From Zanthoxylum bungeanum (taxonomy: Eukaryota > Streptophyta > Magnoliopsida > Sapindales > Rutaceae): a DNA stretch of 64,000 nucleotides. Positions 46,741 through 58,259 of this stretch are shown here, in pieces. The notes under the pieces are model-generated. The model saw nothing but the letters and a program-made list of their open reading frames with translations, was not told the origin of the DNA and searched no databases. The stretch spans positions 94,133 to 158,132 of the forward strand of contig SKCR01047771.1 in NCBI GenBank assembly GCA_019454045.1. The letters run 5' to 3'. How positions within the stretch are numbered: position 1 is the first letter of the stretch; every line of letters begins with the position of its first letter. Position numbers and translations under genes: made by a program.

Positions 46741-48392
46741 TGTCTCGCAACCAACGGAAACTAGTGTGGGCTAAACTAACAAAATTAATCTCTAAACACT
46801 TTAGAGATTAATGTCACACAAGGTTTTCTTTTTATTTTTCTTCTTGTTTTTGTTTTTGTTTCTCTCAACACTTGAGAGAGTTTTTTGAAAGAAGAAAATG
46901 TGGCTAGGGTTGCAAAATGAATTAGGTTATCAAAAAGAAAATCATATTTCCTTTTTTATACCTAGGGTTATTGTTTCCAAAACAAATTCCCTTCCTCTTT
47001 CACCCCTTGATATTTTCGGCCATGGTGTTATTATTTTCAAAAAATTTAACAACAATATTTAATTACCATAATAAGAAAATATTACAAAATTGAATGTGTT
47101 ATTACCTTTCAAAAAGGTGTAACATCCAAAATAAAACCAAGGGTTTCCAAAACCCAAAATTTGGAAATTCCAATTTGACCTTATTAAATTATATCACATA
47201 TATTTTAATTTTATGTATTTAATAATTAACATATAATATTTAGAACCATATATTAAATTTTAATATATAGTTTCAACTGTGACAAAAATAATATTATTAA
47301 TCATATTAATAATATTTTCATATGTGGGTATATAATTGGACTTTCCAATTATATTTAATCTGCTATAGTATATCGAGCTAGCACGGAGACCAAATGGACA
47401 TACGGTTTCGAGCTCCAATAATCCCGAAATATTAATTAAGCTCTTAATTAAATATTCTGAATTATTAACTCCGGGTTATTCCACTAAAAACCCGAAGATG
47501 CACTCTCGTTGCCGCATATAGATAAATTAACCTGAACCATGTCGGTTTCCATCAATATAGTCATTACATACGGATTAACCATTCATGAGTATCTCATAAT
47601 TATAGCCGGGTCATAATGTCTGTTGTACCCCTCTAATTATTTTTAGCTTAAGTACCTCTGATTCTCTAATGAATGATTTATTCATAACCATAATCTTTCT
47701 ATTCGTAATAGAAATACTTGAGAGCTCTAACCGTTCAAGTAACGAATCAACCCTTAAGGAAGATACTCCTTTATTTCTCGCAAGAATGAGTGAACTACAT
47801 AGCTATGTAAAACGTCTGCAGCTATACACCAAACCATGTCCCCAAAGTACGTAGTTATTGGTCGGGATTGCTACACCAACCTCACATTTGTAAATCAAAG
47901 GACATAGCTTGTCAGGCAGGAGTTCGTAGTACACCCAGGATTAAGATCAATCCATATATGACCATCTAGTATATCGAAATGAATTTCTTTATTTAACGGA
48001 TATTATAAGAAACTCATTTCTATCCGGGTCTAGTCCTATATGATCACATCATTTAAGGTGCTTCCATTCTCATGTCTCCACATGGATGACCCCAGATCAA
48101 GGTCGCCACACAGTTATAGAATGGACTGCATCTATAGATAAACCACAAATAAAGTATATGTTTTGTTTGCTCTCTATGGACTATTTTAGATTACTAATTT
48201 TATACTTAAATCCTCTTGTGTATGACACTCATACACTAAGTCTGAAGGTACATGAGTAATCTAGTGTAAACATGATAATATACAATATACGATATTAAAC
48301 AAACACTTTGATAAATGAATAATGCATCATTTCGTTTCATAAAACATAATACATTTTACATTACATGATGCTCTAGGGCATATATCCCAACA
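46741..48392 (-). repeat. V: probable solo LTR of a copia-type element
   Basis: On the minus strand it starts TGTTGGGATATATGCCCTAG and ends TTGGTTGCGAGACA, so TGT...ACA. The start resembles LTR starts of Angela-related elements. Flanks AACAA and AACAC differ by one base. No internal coding region. It lies immediately between the X2 LTR end and the CACTA-like element. Confidence 0.6.
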
Positions 48393-48876
48393 AACACTAT
48401 AAGAAAAAGGACCTACAGCGTCTAATCTTTTAGCGTCGCAACAAACGGCGCCGTAAAATGTACTTTTCGCATCGCCAAATTTGGAATGTCATGACTTTTA
48501 GCATCACCAAAATTTGACGACGCGAAAAGTATGATTTAACGATGCCAATTTATTGGTGACATTAAAAAGTTAATAAAAATCATAATTTTTTTAATTTGAC
48601 TTTAAGCGACACAAAATCTTTGACTTTTAGCTTCACCAATAAATTGGCGACATACAAAAGTCAATAAAAATCATAATTTTTTTTTATTTTGACTCTTAAT
48701 ATCGCCAAAACTTTATAAAAATTTTGGTCAAATATTTTCCACCTTTAATAGTTAGCTTTAAAATTTTGACTTTTATCGTCAACAATGGCGACGTTAAAAG
48801 TAAAAAATCGACACTAAAAGTTAAAATTTTGGCTCAAATATTCCCGCTTTGTAAAGACCTTTAGCGACGCTCAAAG

Positions 48877-48877
<1 letters not shown>

Positions 48878-48915
<38 letters not shown>

Positions 48916-48926
48916 TATATATATAT
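48878..48926. repeat. (TA)n microsatellite in the CACTA-like element
   Basis: About 16 TA units, then TTTT and further TA units. Confidence 0.95.
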
Positions 48927-49049
48927 TCGTTTTTCTTTCATTTGCACTCATTCTGTCTATTTTTCTCTCCTATTCATTTTTTCTTTGTTTTATTGTTTTA
49001 TTTTTGTGTTTTATGTTAACATCTTATATTTTTGTTTGTAGAAAAATGA

Positions 49050-49163
49050 GATGAAGAGAATGAAAATGAACATGAAGATGGAGATGAGGAAAGTTAAGAT
49101 GAAGAAATCGAAGATGAAGAAGATGAAGATGAAGAAGATGAATATGAAGATGAAGAACATTAA
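49050..49163 (+). pseudogene. Acidic-tail exon remnant in the CACTA-like element
   Basis: After an acceptor-like TATATTTTTGTTTGTAG, a frame reads DEENENEHEDGDEES, one stop, then DEEIEDEEDEDEEDEYEDEE and a TAA. Acidic C-terminal tails occur in proteins encoded by plant CACTA elements, so this may be the last exon of a lost gene. Other frames give Lys/Met-rich text; the acidic reading is inference. Confidence 0.35.
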
Positions 49164-49641
49164 TTTTGTATTTAAATACTTCATAAATATAATTTATCAT
49201 TTTATTTTTGTTTAAAATAATAAATTTTATAATTTTATGTTTAATATCAATAAGTTTTTTTTGTTATAATTCATTTTTTGATTAATTTTTAATAAATATA
49301 TTATTAATTGTAATAATTTATTAATAAATATATTAGAATTTAAGAAAATAAGTTACTATAAATTAAAAATAAATTATTGTAAATTATAATGAATGTTAAT
49401 TATTATTTTTTAATTTTGACTTTTAGCGTCGCTAAAAATCAATATTTGACGACGCTAAAAGTTAAAATTTTGTTGCTGAAAGTCAATATTTTTAATGTCG
49501 CCATTGTGATTGGCGACACTAATATAGTCTTTAGCGTCATAATTTTACATCACCGTTCGGCGTCGCTAAAAATTTTTGTGTTGTTGTACATGACTATTAG
49601 TGTCATCATTTGACGACGTTAAAGAGTCTATTCTTTTAGTG

Positions 49642-52621
49642 TAATGGAGAAAAAATAAAAAAATCATAGCCTAAGATTCAAAGGAATTAAATAGTTTAAA
49701 AGGAGAAAACTAACAATTAGACCTATTAATAATATGTGATAAATATTAGATTATTTTTCAGAAATAAAAACTTACGGACCTAAATGATGAAATATTAATA
49801 TTAATTTTCACACACACAAAACTAATGAGCAAAGAATTTGACTTATTCTCCGAAGTGATAAAAAAAATGATTTAAGAATTATTCAATTAGAAGCAAACAC
49901 AAAAGTATCCCATTTACGGCACGTACTATCAAATATTAAAAGCCACATGATTCTCGTTTTCTCTATTAATTTTCAATTAATCAATTTGATAACATATAAT
50001 TGAACTATCTAGTTAGTCAATTAACCCCCTTTTCATTATTTATTATATATATCTTGTTAGGTCATATACGTTGAAGTTAGAAGTTATTTACAAAGACACA
50101 GCCCTGAGTTTTAGGGGCGTTAGGTTAGTTCATAAAGTGTGGTATGGAAATAACTGCTAATATTCTGTAGGTTGAGAAGTAAAAGGAGGAATTCATACGA
50201 AGAGAGGTTTGTGTCGGATTAACTAGTTAGTGAGGTAATAGTTTATTAAGGCGATGATCAATTATATTGGGATTGAGACATAACCCAGACTCTTATGAGA
50301 GACAGCAATGAGAATTGGAAGTCCCTACCGATAAACTTTTAGTCCAAAAACAAAAGGTAGAACATAATTAATCTTAGATTTAGAGCTCCAACCGGTTACA
50401 TGTGTGGATCCTCATAACCAACCATAATTATTTACAATACATCTTGGTTTATCTTTTATTATTAAGTCATCAATGGTGTTGCTATTCTTATTTTTTGTTT
50501 TTCATTTTTTTTTTCAAAACTCATGTCAATTATTTATTAACGAATAATCATAGAAATATACATTTAATGTGATAAAAAAAAAAGGGGTGGAGATTTAAGA
50601 AAGAAGATAAGTACAAAGGACAAATAGCAAGAGTCATGGTCACTAAAACAATTTTGTATTTAACAAGTTGTCTTGTCTTGATCACCTTTTAAAAATCATA
50701 ATCCAAATCCATTAAAGTAATTACAAGACGTGTGTGGATATGAAAAGAGTCTCTAACTCTATAATGTACAAAGAGTAACCCTTTGATAATGAGAACCATA
50801 AAGTAGAATTCATTATTTATAAAGTAATTGGGTCTTCCATTATAATTTTCTTTTTCTAAAAACATAATAAGATCATGTGAACAAGGTTGTTTAATGATAG
50901 AAAATTAGTACATATATAAGACATATAGTAGACTCCAATGTTTTATCTTTAACTTGTGAAGCATAAAACTTTTAAATTTTTATTTGATATACATATGAAA
51001 AGTATCAATCAAGTTCGGATGTAGGTTTTAAAATACAGTTTTGAAGTTAATCCGCTTTGATTTATATAATGTATTATTATTAGATTATAGTGACTGATTT
51101 TAAATTTTAATTTTAAAATATGTAAACATTCGCAGTTCGTATTCAGTTATGATAGAAAATATAGTTAATTATTTGAATTTTATTAAAAATAGTTTAGATA
51201 GAATCCCAAAGTTGATATTACAAAGGAACAAAACAATTTTTAAGATAAATGCAATAGTTAACTAAATTGACCCAATAGATAATGACATAAAGGGAACATA
51301 CCCTACACATATATTAATAGGGATTTGGCACCAATAATAAATACTAAAAAGTATTGCTTTATGCAAAATGATATGATTTATGCAGATCCTCATCTAAACT
51401 AAAAGGCCCATATTGCTTCATTTCCATTTTTCTTGTTGCATGAAGCCACTTAATTTTTTTATTCAATCAACCAACTTCAACCCTTTTATTTTCTTTGTTT
51501 AATCAAATTTTAGTTTAGCGATATTATCATATAATCACCGACAGATACAAATGAAGAAAATTATATATATTTTTCTCCACGTGGTGATATGATAATAGTA
51601 GTTTTATCATATTTTTTAAACTTTATATGTGTTTTATGATTGGGGTCGATTCTGGGGGCTATCTATACACGTAGGTAGTTGTGGTTATAAATTTTGACCT
51701 AAAATTAAGACTCTCGAATCTAAGACTAGTAGTGCATTCTAACTTTATTTTAACTCAAAAATTTATTGGTAACTTTAAAAACTCACATAGGATCCCAAAA
51801 ACAGGCCCGTCCCCATTTCAGATTGATCAAATTTAGTAGAAAGATTATGTTGCTTTAGCTCTAATGATTATATGGTAATTAATTAAATAATTAGCTCTCT
51901 TACCAGCCATTAGTTTTCATTATATTAATCAAACATGTAATAATTTGTGTCGTCTAAAATGGGAAAGATAAAAATGTGATGAACTAAGGATTAAAATGAA
52001 AGGAACTTTTGGGTGGGATAGGACGTAAAGGACCGAAAACTAGGACATAGCTATCTATGATTTTAACATAAAAAAGATTACAATATCCAAAAGAAAAAAG
52101 AAAAAGAGGTTGGCATAAGTTCACAAGTAAAACACACTTTATAGAAAGTGATTTCATAAAAGCTTTGTCTCTAGAGTAGAGTAAATGGGATTTTTCACGC
52201 ATAATTATGATGGCGAAATTTGGTGGCTTCTAAGTAAATTTTGAAAACCCCTTTTTACACAGAGTAATTTATCTCTAATTGAGGAGAAAATCTACAATAC
52301 AACGGAGGTATCATGTCATCCGTACAATAATCTAATCATCTATTACTACGTGTGTTAAAATATTAAAAAATAATTAAAAAAAGATAGATATTAAATTATA
52401 AATATCATTTACTAATTTGTTAGTGATATCACGTCACACATGTCTCCATTGCACCAAAGAATTACTCTTAATTGAGCTTTGTGGGTGCCTTGATTTTGTT
52501 GTTGACATGATTTCTTAGACAAATTGGATGCTTAATTGATTTGAGTTTGGCACCACCCGTGGCCAAGTGAATTGGATGAGTTCTTAGATGTCATGATTAT
52601 GCGAAAAAGTATTTGCTTTGT
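49642..52621. other. AT-rich intergenic DNA
   Basis: No convincing gene, RNA or repeat element is seen. Short frames (for example 51984-52202 on the minus strand) lack any motif. Homopolymer A/T runs are common. Confidence 0.6.
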
Positions 52622-52788
52622 GATACGAATCCAGCCACTCAAGGAACGTTAGATGATACAACCAGTGATATGGTAGAGCCTTTGCAAGTGTCAACAGGGC
52701 CAATCACACCCCAAAGGGCTAAGAAGATCAGAGAAGCAACGGCGGGGCTCGCACAGAATGTCATGGTCGAGTATGACAGACAACTCTG
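52622..52788 (+). pseudogene. Gypsy-type polyprotein C-terminus
   Basis: A 55-codon frame reads DTNPATQGTLDDTTSDMVEP, then GPITPQRAKKIREATAGLAQ and a TGA. The GP-(I/M)-T-x-x-RAKK(I/L)xEA pattern is typical of the extreme end of Ty3/gypsy polyproteins in plants. Upstream sequence shows no further domain, so only the tail survives. Confidence 0.6.
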
Positions 52789-53427
52789 AGGCATAATGGC
52801 AACATATGAGGGCTTCTATAGAGTGGGTTCAAAGCTATTCCACTTGACCCAAGTCATACCAGATTAACGCACCAGCAATTCGGAAGTCAAGTACCTTTTT
52901 GACGAATCAAGCTGAATTAAGTCCAACACCAAAAATTCGGCCAAGACAAGAATTATTAGGCTTCAAAACACATCATTGAGTCTATATACATGAAGGCCAC
53001 GAATTTTGGCGATGTTTTTGTCAATGAGACAATTTAGACATGGCTTTGAAAAACTTGCCACCTTTGTTGGATTTTTGTGGTTTTGTTGTTTTTCCTTTTG
53101 TTGAATTTTTTGGCAAAGTTGTTGATGACTTTAACCATATTGTTTGACATTTTTGTTATGTTGTCTAGATTATTAAATGACTATTAAGGGCATAGCCTTT
53201 AAATAGTTATTGGTTAGTTATTAAGGATGTTTTGGTCATTTTATATCCATCAGGGTTTCTTTCTTTGTACTATATAAACTTTTATCTTCTTAATGGAAAG
53301 GTAATCACCGATTTTCGAAATTAGTTTCATCTTGAAAGCTTGGTTTTTGTCAAAAATTACATAAGGGAGGGATTCCCTTTATTTCACGTAATCGACTTAT
53401 CTAAGGCGTGGCAACCTTAGTGGCATC
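52789..53427 (+). other. Probable gypsy 3' region / LTR start
   Basis: It follows the polyprotein stop. Contains a TATA-like CTATATAAAC at about 53270 and AT-rich leader-like sequence. It ends at the Y3 insertion and seems to continue at 56051 (CTCCGTGCTAACAGAACAC). Confidence 0.4.
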
Positions 53428-56050
53428 TGTTGGGGTTGGTGCTCAGAGCGCCAATCCGGACCGTATTTATGTCTGATTTATGAATACGAACATCCCCTTA
53501 TTCCATAATATTACTTATTTATGGTTGCACCTCTTGTTCTTATATACGTATTCGATCTGATTACGATTAGATTGAAACTAAATGTGGTTTAGTGATATGT
53601 ATATATTAGACAAAGGCCCGATAATATATAATGCAGTACACAGTTACAAAGTTAGTTTGTAATTGACATTGGGAAGTGTCACTGCTATATGATTATTATC
53701 AAACATAGTTCCTGGTCAAGATTTGCTAACACGGGTCGGTTAGTCAAATCCGTTGAGACCAGTACATGTCGTATATCGAGACTTGGTCCGATGGTTTATC
53801 CCAATGAACCATGAGTCTAGGGAGACTCGTATAGACGTGTAGGTGTTTATAGTGGATAAACACTGAACGGCTCACCGAAGATTCTTAATGGATGGTACGC
53901 CAACGTCAATAAGAATCTTCTCGGGTTGAGTAGCATAGTGGTCCTTCGACTTGAGACACCACTGTGGATGTATGAGACATCCTCCACACTTAGATGGCAG
54001 TCACGTCACCGATCTATTTAGATCAGACCTATGCCTGTTCGTTGGGTGTGGATCGATCCTCAGGATATCATGTGTGTGTCAAGATAGGATCCGTCAGTTC
54101 TGTGTACAGAGCATAGGTAGTCCATATATTATTAGCAGTCTGTTAAATTTGTGGCCACAGTATACATCGGAAGTAAGTTCCTAGTGTTATTTAGAGATTG
54201 CTAATAGATACGTCGACGGGATAATACCTATAGAGATTTGACGTTTACATCTATATCTCTGGGATTATCCGGATACCTGTGATGGAGGGATTATACGTAT
54301 GCAATGACCTCGACCTGTATGATTCAGCTAGTTTATCCGTGATCGTCATAATCTACGGGTGGATAGATTATGCACACGAAATTGGATTTCGTGACGGATA
54401 TACCTGAATCTAGAGAGTCTCAATAATGAAACATACTCGTAGAGCACTAGAGCAACATTTATGAATAATGATGATTATTTATAAATCGTTTAAACGTTAA
54501 ACGAAAAATACATGCGAACGGGCCGAACCGTCATTTCCTAATTAATGTGTATTTGTATTTAATATATGATATTATTAAATACACATTAATAAATAGTCAA
54601 ATAAAGGTATTTGACATATATCATCAATATATGTATTTGAGATATTTAATAAATATAATACATATATTTGATATATTTATATTTAATTAATTGTTTAATT
54701 ATTTAATTGTTAAATGATTAATATAATTAAAATATAAATATATCACCAAATGATAAAGTTAGGAAATGATTATAAGTTGCAATTGTTGACTTATACATTA
54801 AAGGAAAATGTTGTCAAATTGATTTTGACTTCTTAAGATATTTGTTCAAAAATTGTTTGAAAAATTAAAATATCTTTTTCCTTTAATTTTGATTAAATTC
54901 GGCCACAACCCTTGAAATATAAAAGTTATATTTTTCTTAAGTTGCCTTTGTTGACTTAAAATAAATATCAATAAAGTTGTTATTAGATATTTGTATTAAG
55001 ATAAGCAAATTAACTTGAAATGAAATTGAAATGAAATTGATGTATATGCCTTACACATTTTCGGCCAAGGAAGGAAATGTGCACAAGTATATAATGTTTT
55101 CATTTCATTTCATTCTTAACCTAATACACTTTAAAGAAAAACTCCATTAATGGAAGCAAAGGAAGCTTGTGAGAAAGAAAGAAGAAATCAAAGAAAGCTT
55201 GGATTTTAGTGAGTTTTTCCAACTTGCTATTAGAAAGGAAAATGTTCCTTAGGATCTAGGCTTAACATATGATGTTCTTAGGTTATTTCTTTCTTTATTC
55301 CTTGTGTTTTTGTTGATGGAAGTTTTGATGGAAGTGTTGAGCATGTATGATGAAGGAAGGTTGTGACTATTGTAGTTATAAGCTTTCTTTTGAGGTTTTG
55401 GAAACCATGTTGCTAATCTAGAGTTTTTGACCCACTCTTAGATGACCTAGATTTTATCTTGAGTTGTTTCATTGTTTTGAGACTTGGATTGGATGATAGA
55501 ATGATGATTAAAGTAATTGATTTAACCAATTTGGTCTAATTTGTCCAATTTGAATAAATTGAAAAATTAGGGTTCATGACCAATTCCAAATTTGGGGGTT
55601 TTCATATATGTTGTGTATTTGGATGTGTATATGATGCATATAAAGTTTCATGTTCATTGGATTACATCTTGATGTGTTTTGATGCATGAAATGACAAAGT
55701 GCACAAATGGCACCCCTTATGGAGCATTCGGCCAAGGATGTAATATTTGGGGATTTTGTTGCTTTTGGTGTTTTGATGTTTTGAACATGCTAAGTTCATC
55801 TTAGAAATGATTTAGAATCATTCAAAATTGATTAGATCAATTTCGGACTAAAATGGACAAAATACCAAAGTAAGGGTATTTCGGTAAATTCACCTAAAAA
55901 TGTTTTATTGAATTTATTTTCATAATTTGATTATTGGAATATTAAATAAATATGTTTATTTAATTTATCCGAGAAAAAGTTTTGAAATCTGAAAATCGGA
56001 TTTTCACCGCTTCCGCTGCGTTACCGGATTCTGCCCCTAAAAACCCCTAC
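53428..56050 (+). repeat. Y3: solo LTR of the Y (Angela-like) family
   Basis: It starts TGTTGGGGTTGGTGCTC and ends AACCCCTACA. Flanks are GCATC (53423-53427) and ACATC (56051-56055), a 4/5 match. It shares the ordered LTR landmarks of the Y2 LTR (for example GACTCGTATAGACGTGTAGG, then GATGGCAGTCACGTCACCGA) but is more diverged and longer. No coding region inside. Confidence 0.83.
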
Positions 56051-57269
56051 AACATCTCCGTGCTAACAGAACACTACAAGGAATCATCTTAAGGGTTCTC
56101 AAAAATAAGTTCTTTATGGGTCTTCTTTGTGGCCTTGGAAGGGTTTTGTTCCTACAAAATCAAATTCGCGGTTCTTGAGGTTCTATCCGTTGCGAGGGGT
56201 TTGCTTGGCCTAATCCTCCAAGTGAGTTCTGCGTCACTTTGTATTTTCTTTGTAAAAATGGATGTGACAATTCAAACACCATATATTTTTTCTTACGAGA
56301 CATGTGTAATGTTTTTAAAAACTTGTTAGAGGATGACCTGTCCGTAACAAAACAAGTTCAATTGAATTATAATGAGTTTTAAATATCTTGAAGTAATTGG
56401 AAAAATATTTAGATAACATCAGATGAAACTGTCAGGGTTTGCGTTCGTGGTGCGTTCTTGTTTGGGTTCGAACGCTATGCGTTCGTGGTTCGTTTGACTG
56501 AAGGTTCGAACAAAACTATCCAGAGGCTTCACGTTCGAGGCACATTCAAACGGTTTTGTGGATTACCTAACGTTCGTCATGCGTTCTTGTGGCATTCGAA
56601 CGCATGTGCAATGTTGTGTTATTTCGGACACGTTTTTGGGCCAGTTTTGTACAAGGAGAACCCTACCTATATAAACAAACATATAGCCACATTATCAACT
56701 ATTGGAAACACATTATTCAAAACTACAACATTGTCTATTTTCAACCTTCTTGACAATTCACTTAAAAGACCTATTTGGTTTCCATCTCTTCTTTCTTTTG
56801 GTGATATTGAATTTTGATTTACCATCAACACAAAAATAAAATCCTAACTCAATTTCCTAAGTCTTCAAAGTTCTCTAGGAGGAAGATTAATAGTCAGAGT
56901 TTCGGCATTGCGAGTTTGCTAGGTTGATCCACTCAGAGACTTCAGAAGTTAATGAAGAAAGCCGTTTGGTGCGGGTTCGGGGAGTTTTTTAAGTTATGAC
57001 AGTTTATAGGTATTCAAGTCAGTGAAGTTGTCATCATAAGTCATATACTATCGTTGTAAGTTTTCCCATTTTAGTGTATTTGGTACTCTAAAGGCATAGT
57101 TATACACTTTCTCACCCCTTAGTTGGTCGGATTATCAATAAAATAATGCTTTTCATATTTGTTTAACCCATTTTATTGTTTCGTTGAATTGAATCACGAT
57201 AATGTTTGTTTACTTTCTTTTGTACCATATCATAGACATATATATTAACCTGGTGTTCATACTCGTAGA
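56051..57269. other. Gypsy LTR continuation and unidentified repeat-like DNA
   Basis: The first 270 bp appear to continue the LTR interrupted by Y3. From 56430 to 56630 the sequence is dense in GTTCG/CGAAC words (for example GCGTTCGTGGTGCGTTC), followed by a TATA-like CTATATAAAC at 56669. An open frame of 119 codons here is likely a by-product of this composition. It may be another LTR remnant. Confidence 0.3.
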
Positions 57270-57719
57270 TAGACCCGGCCAAAGTTCCGGTTCGGAATCG
57301 GAACCGAACCGGAATCGAACCGGTTAGAACCGGACGGTTCCGTTTCCAACCGGTTCCGGAATCGAACCGGTTGAAATCGGACGATTCCGTTTCCAAACCA
57401 TTTTTTAATTTAATTTTTAATAAAAATGAAAAATGATAAGAATTTTATTTGTAATTTAATGTAATTATGTAATATAAGTTCATTATATAAATTCAAATTC
57501 ATAATTTTAAATTATATTGTTTTATTAATCTCAATTTTTTATTTTAAAAAAAAAAAACCTAATGGAACCAGAACCGAACGGTTCGGTTCCGATTCCGATT
57601 CCACATTTAGTGTGGAACCGGAACCGAATCGGAATTAACCGGTCGATTCCGATTCCACACAAAATAGAACCGGAACCTATCGGAACCGAACCAAACCGCC
57701 AGCCACCCCTACTCGTAGA
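57262..57719. mobile_element. Small non-autonomous hAT-type element (57270-57711)
   Basis: Perfect 8-bp target duplications CTCGTAGA (57262-57269 and 57712-57719) flank a 442-bp element. The ends TAGACCCGGCC and (other strand) TAGGGGTGGCTGG form imperfect terminal repeats. Inner arrays of GGTTCGGTTCCG / CCGGAACCGAACC on both sides resemble hAT subterminal repeats. The centre is AT-rich and non-coding. Confidence 0.88.
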
Positions 57720-58259
57720 TAAGAATGTTGGCCTCACAACTCGGCCTGATAGAAGCTATGCGCATATTCCATGAATTTTTTTCCCATTTACCCACATTTA
57801 CAATCATTATTACGTGTATGCCCTCCACCTGGTAATAGAAGATATGGTAATTCCGTACCACGTATGGATGTCTCTGGGGCCAACCTAAATGATTTGATTA
57901 TGTAATTAAATGACCAAAACACCCTTATGAGGGAGAGAATTTGATGAATTGGTGTCGGTAAACCGACAAACCATGGGAGCAAACTCCCCCCCCCCCCCCC
58001 CTAGAGAACTATTCCAAAGATCACCTCTCGATTTTGTTAATTAAAAACAAACCACGAGATGCCCATAAAGGCTTTCATCTTTTGAATTGAAAAAGTCAAG
58101 GGGAAGCTTTTCACAAAATCACTAACTGACAATTATAATACATGCTCGTGATTAGGGCAAAGTCATCAAATTTGGGCAAAAAGAAAAAAGTTGACGAATG
58201 AAGAAATTATATGGATGCATGAAAAATATAGGGTAACAAATGAAAATGCCATTTTGAGT
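57720..58259. other. Downstream region of the phospholipase gene
   Basis: It contains a 16-base C run (57986-58001) and probably the 3' untranslated region just below 58260. No other gene seen. Confidence 0.5.

Larger units (their letters stand above)
48395..49641. mobile_element. Non-autonomous CACTA-like element
   Basis: Terminal inverted repeats CACTATAAGAAAAAGG (left) and, on the other strand, CACTAAAAGAATAGAC (right) begin with the diagnostic CACTA. Flanking triplets are AAA and TAA (imperfect). Many subterminal TTTTAGCGTCGC / GCGACGCTAAAAG copies in both orientations fill 48420-48870 and 49420-49630, as expected for transposase-binding arrays. A (TA)n tract lies at 48878-48926. No transposase domain remains. 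Confidence 0.8.

Noticed and set aside
56458..56817. 119-codon open frame
   Set aside because: It sits in a GTTCG-dense, LTR-like stretch with a TATA box inside the frame. No domain or conserved motif is visible.
57986..58001. Run of 16 C
   Set aside because: A simple homopolymer; its length may also be a sequencing artefact. No function is assigned.
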